Assembly: GCA_006227095.1 (NCBI GenBank)
Contig: SBFZ01000283.1
Span: forward strand, 1 to 6,599
DNA length: 6,599 nt
Source: Bacteroidota bacterium
GTDB taxonomy: Bacteria; Bacteroidota; Bacteroidia; Bacteroidales; VadinHA17
Reading direction: 5' to 3'
Part shown: positions 6,164-6,599 of the stretch, one piece after another
Layout of the letters: each line of letters begins with the position of its first letter
Position numbering within the stretch: position 1 is the first letter of the stretch
Translations under genes and position numbers: made by a program
Notes under the pieces: model-generated
Told to the model about the DNA's origin: nothing
Database searches by the model: none
The model's input: the letters and a program-made list of their open reading frames with translations, nothing else

Positions 6164-6481
6164 ATGAAGAAATGGATGATTGGCAGCCTTATTCTCATCG
6201 CTTTGATGGTAGTGGCTGCAGGTGTCTATGCCCAGACTACCGACAAGGAGAAGAAGCACACCAAGAGTGAGTGTACCTTCGTCGATAAGAACAAGGACGG
6301 TAAGTGCGATGTGTGCGGTTCAACAACCGATGCATGCAAGAAAGAGGGAGCCGCTGCCGTTAAAGGCACCGATTGCTCCAAGTGTCCGTCAGCTGCAGAA
6401 TGCGGCGACAAGAAGGGTGAAGTGGTTCCGGTCAAGGAAGGTACCGCTCCGTCAGCACCCTGCTGCGCAGGCAAGAAGTAA
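6164..6481 (+). CDS. Small exported cysteine-rich protein with a Ca-loop-like motif (uncharacterised)
   Basis: I do not recognise a named family. The ATG at 6164 gives 105 residues with a clear signal peptide: MKKWM, a hydrophobic core to about residue 20, and a likely signal peptidase I site after VYA (23/24, next residue Gln). An in-frame upstream ATG at 6092 would add 24 residues and bury the signal, so it is unlikely. The mature protein of about 82 residues has nine cysteines (37, 48, 51, 58, 71, 74, 80, 100, 101), including CDVC (48-51), CSKC (71-74) and a near-terminal CC. DKNKDGKCD at 41-49 matches the DxNxDGxxD pattern of EF-hand or thrombospondin-3-like calcium loops. Lys is abundant. 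Such short proteins with DKNxDGxCDxCG motifs are common as hypotheticals in Bacteroidetes. Metal or calcium binding in the periplasm is plausible but inferred. It has its own terminator and is divergent from comF, so it is probably monocistronic. Confidence 0.75.
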   Translation: MKKWMIGSLILIALMVVAAGVYAQTTDKEKKHTKSECTFVDKNKDGKCDVCGSTTDACKKEGAAAVKGTDCSKCPSAAECGDKKGEVVPVKEGTAPSAPCCAGKK

Positions 6482-6498
6482 AAATCTGCTGATTATAG

Positions 6499-6537
6499 AA
6501 AAAGAGGCTGCCCTTATGAGACAGCCTCTTTTTTATT
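6499..6537. terminator. Bidirectional intrinsic terminator
   Basis: A perfect 12-bp stem pairs 6499-6510 (AAAAAGAGGCTG) with 6522-6533 (CAGCCTCTTTTT) around an 11-nt loop, and runs into a T-tract at 6529-6534. The stem's A-run gives a T-run on the minus strand too, so it can stop transcription from both sides. It sits 17 nt after the cysteine-rich gene's stop and just beyond the end of the convergent minus-strand gene that starts outside the window. Confidence 0.9.
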
Positions 6538-6545
6538 GTGGCCTG

Positions 6546-6599
6546 TTAAAGCTTCACCCTTGCAGCTATTTCCCCGGCCAGCCTTATATTTTCCTCCTG
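6546..6599 (-). CDS. 3' end of a minus-strand gene (partial, unidentified)
   Basis: The minus strand is open from the window edge to a TAA at 6548-6546 and encodes QEENIRLAGEIAARVKL, an amphipathic helix-like C-terminus. Codons such as AGG, ATA and GTG are like those of neighbouring genes. The bidirectional terminator lies 12 nt past the stop, where a gene end is expected. Seventeen residues are not enough to name the family. Confidence 0.6.
   Translation of the reverse strand, partial: QEENIRLAGEIAARVKL

Noticed and set aside
1..6599. Search for CRISPR arrays, insertion sequences, tRNA genes, toxin-antitoxin pairs or defence genes
   Set aside because: I saw no regularly spaced repeats, transposase motifs, terminal inverted repeats, cloverleaf-like segments or paired small toxin-antitoxin frames.

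Overview
The window reads as a housekeeping stretch of a Bacteroidetes chromosome, most likely Bacteroidales or a relative. Three things point there. Start regions carry -7 elements of the TAnnTTTG type instead of sigma70 boxes. Several genes lack a clear Shine-Dalgarno sequence. The protein styles also fit: L21 beginning MYAIVEIAGQQFKV, L27 without the Firmicutes N-terminal extension, and an S41 peptidase lipoprotein. No mobile element, CRISPR array, tRNA or rRNA was seen.

Layout. Bases 1-50 appear to be the 3' end of an upstream gene whose stop codon overlaps the promoter of the ribosomal pair rplU-rpmA (169-974). That pair has a leader of about 90 nt with possible RNA structure and closes with a strong intrinsic terminator (994-1040). 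Next come serS (1079-2353) and, 5 nt later, an EamA/DMT-type membrane transporter (2359-3243). A 136-nt gap with a good -7 element leads into a lipoprotein S41 serine peptidase (3380-4717). Its stop codon overlaps the GTG start of ruvC (4714-5277). Convergent to ruvC lies comF on the minus strand (5342-6052). Divergent from comF is a short gene for an exported cysteine-rich protein (6164-6481) with a Ca-loop-like DxNxDGxxD motif. It ends at a bidirectional terminator (6499-6537), which also serves the tail of a minus-strand gene running off the right edge.

How the genes work together. rplU/rpmA (50S subunit) and serS (tRNA-Ser charging) serve translation. ruvC resolves Holliday junctions, and comF is a phosphoribosyltransferase-fold protein linked to DNA uptake in other bacteria. 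The peptidase and the transporter are envelope proteins that share transcripts with information-processing genes for no obvious functional reason.

I do not see a convincing new multi-gene system. The items most worth a second look are the small secreted cysteine-rich protein, the histone-H1-like tail on L21, the structured rplU leader, and the translational overlap of the lipoprotein protease with ruvC.
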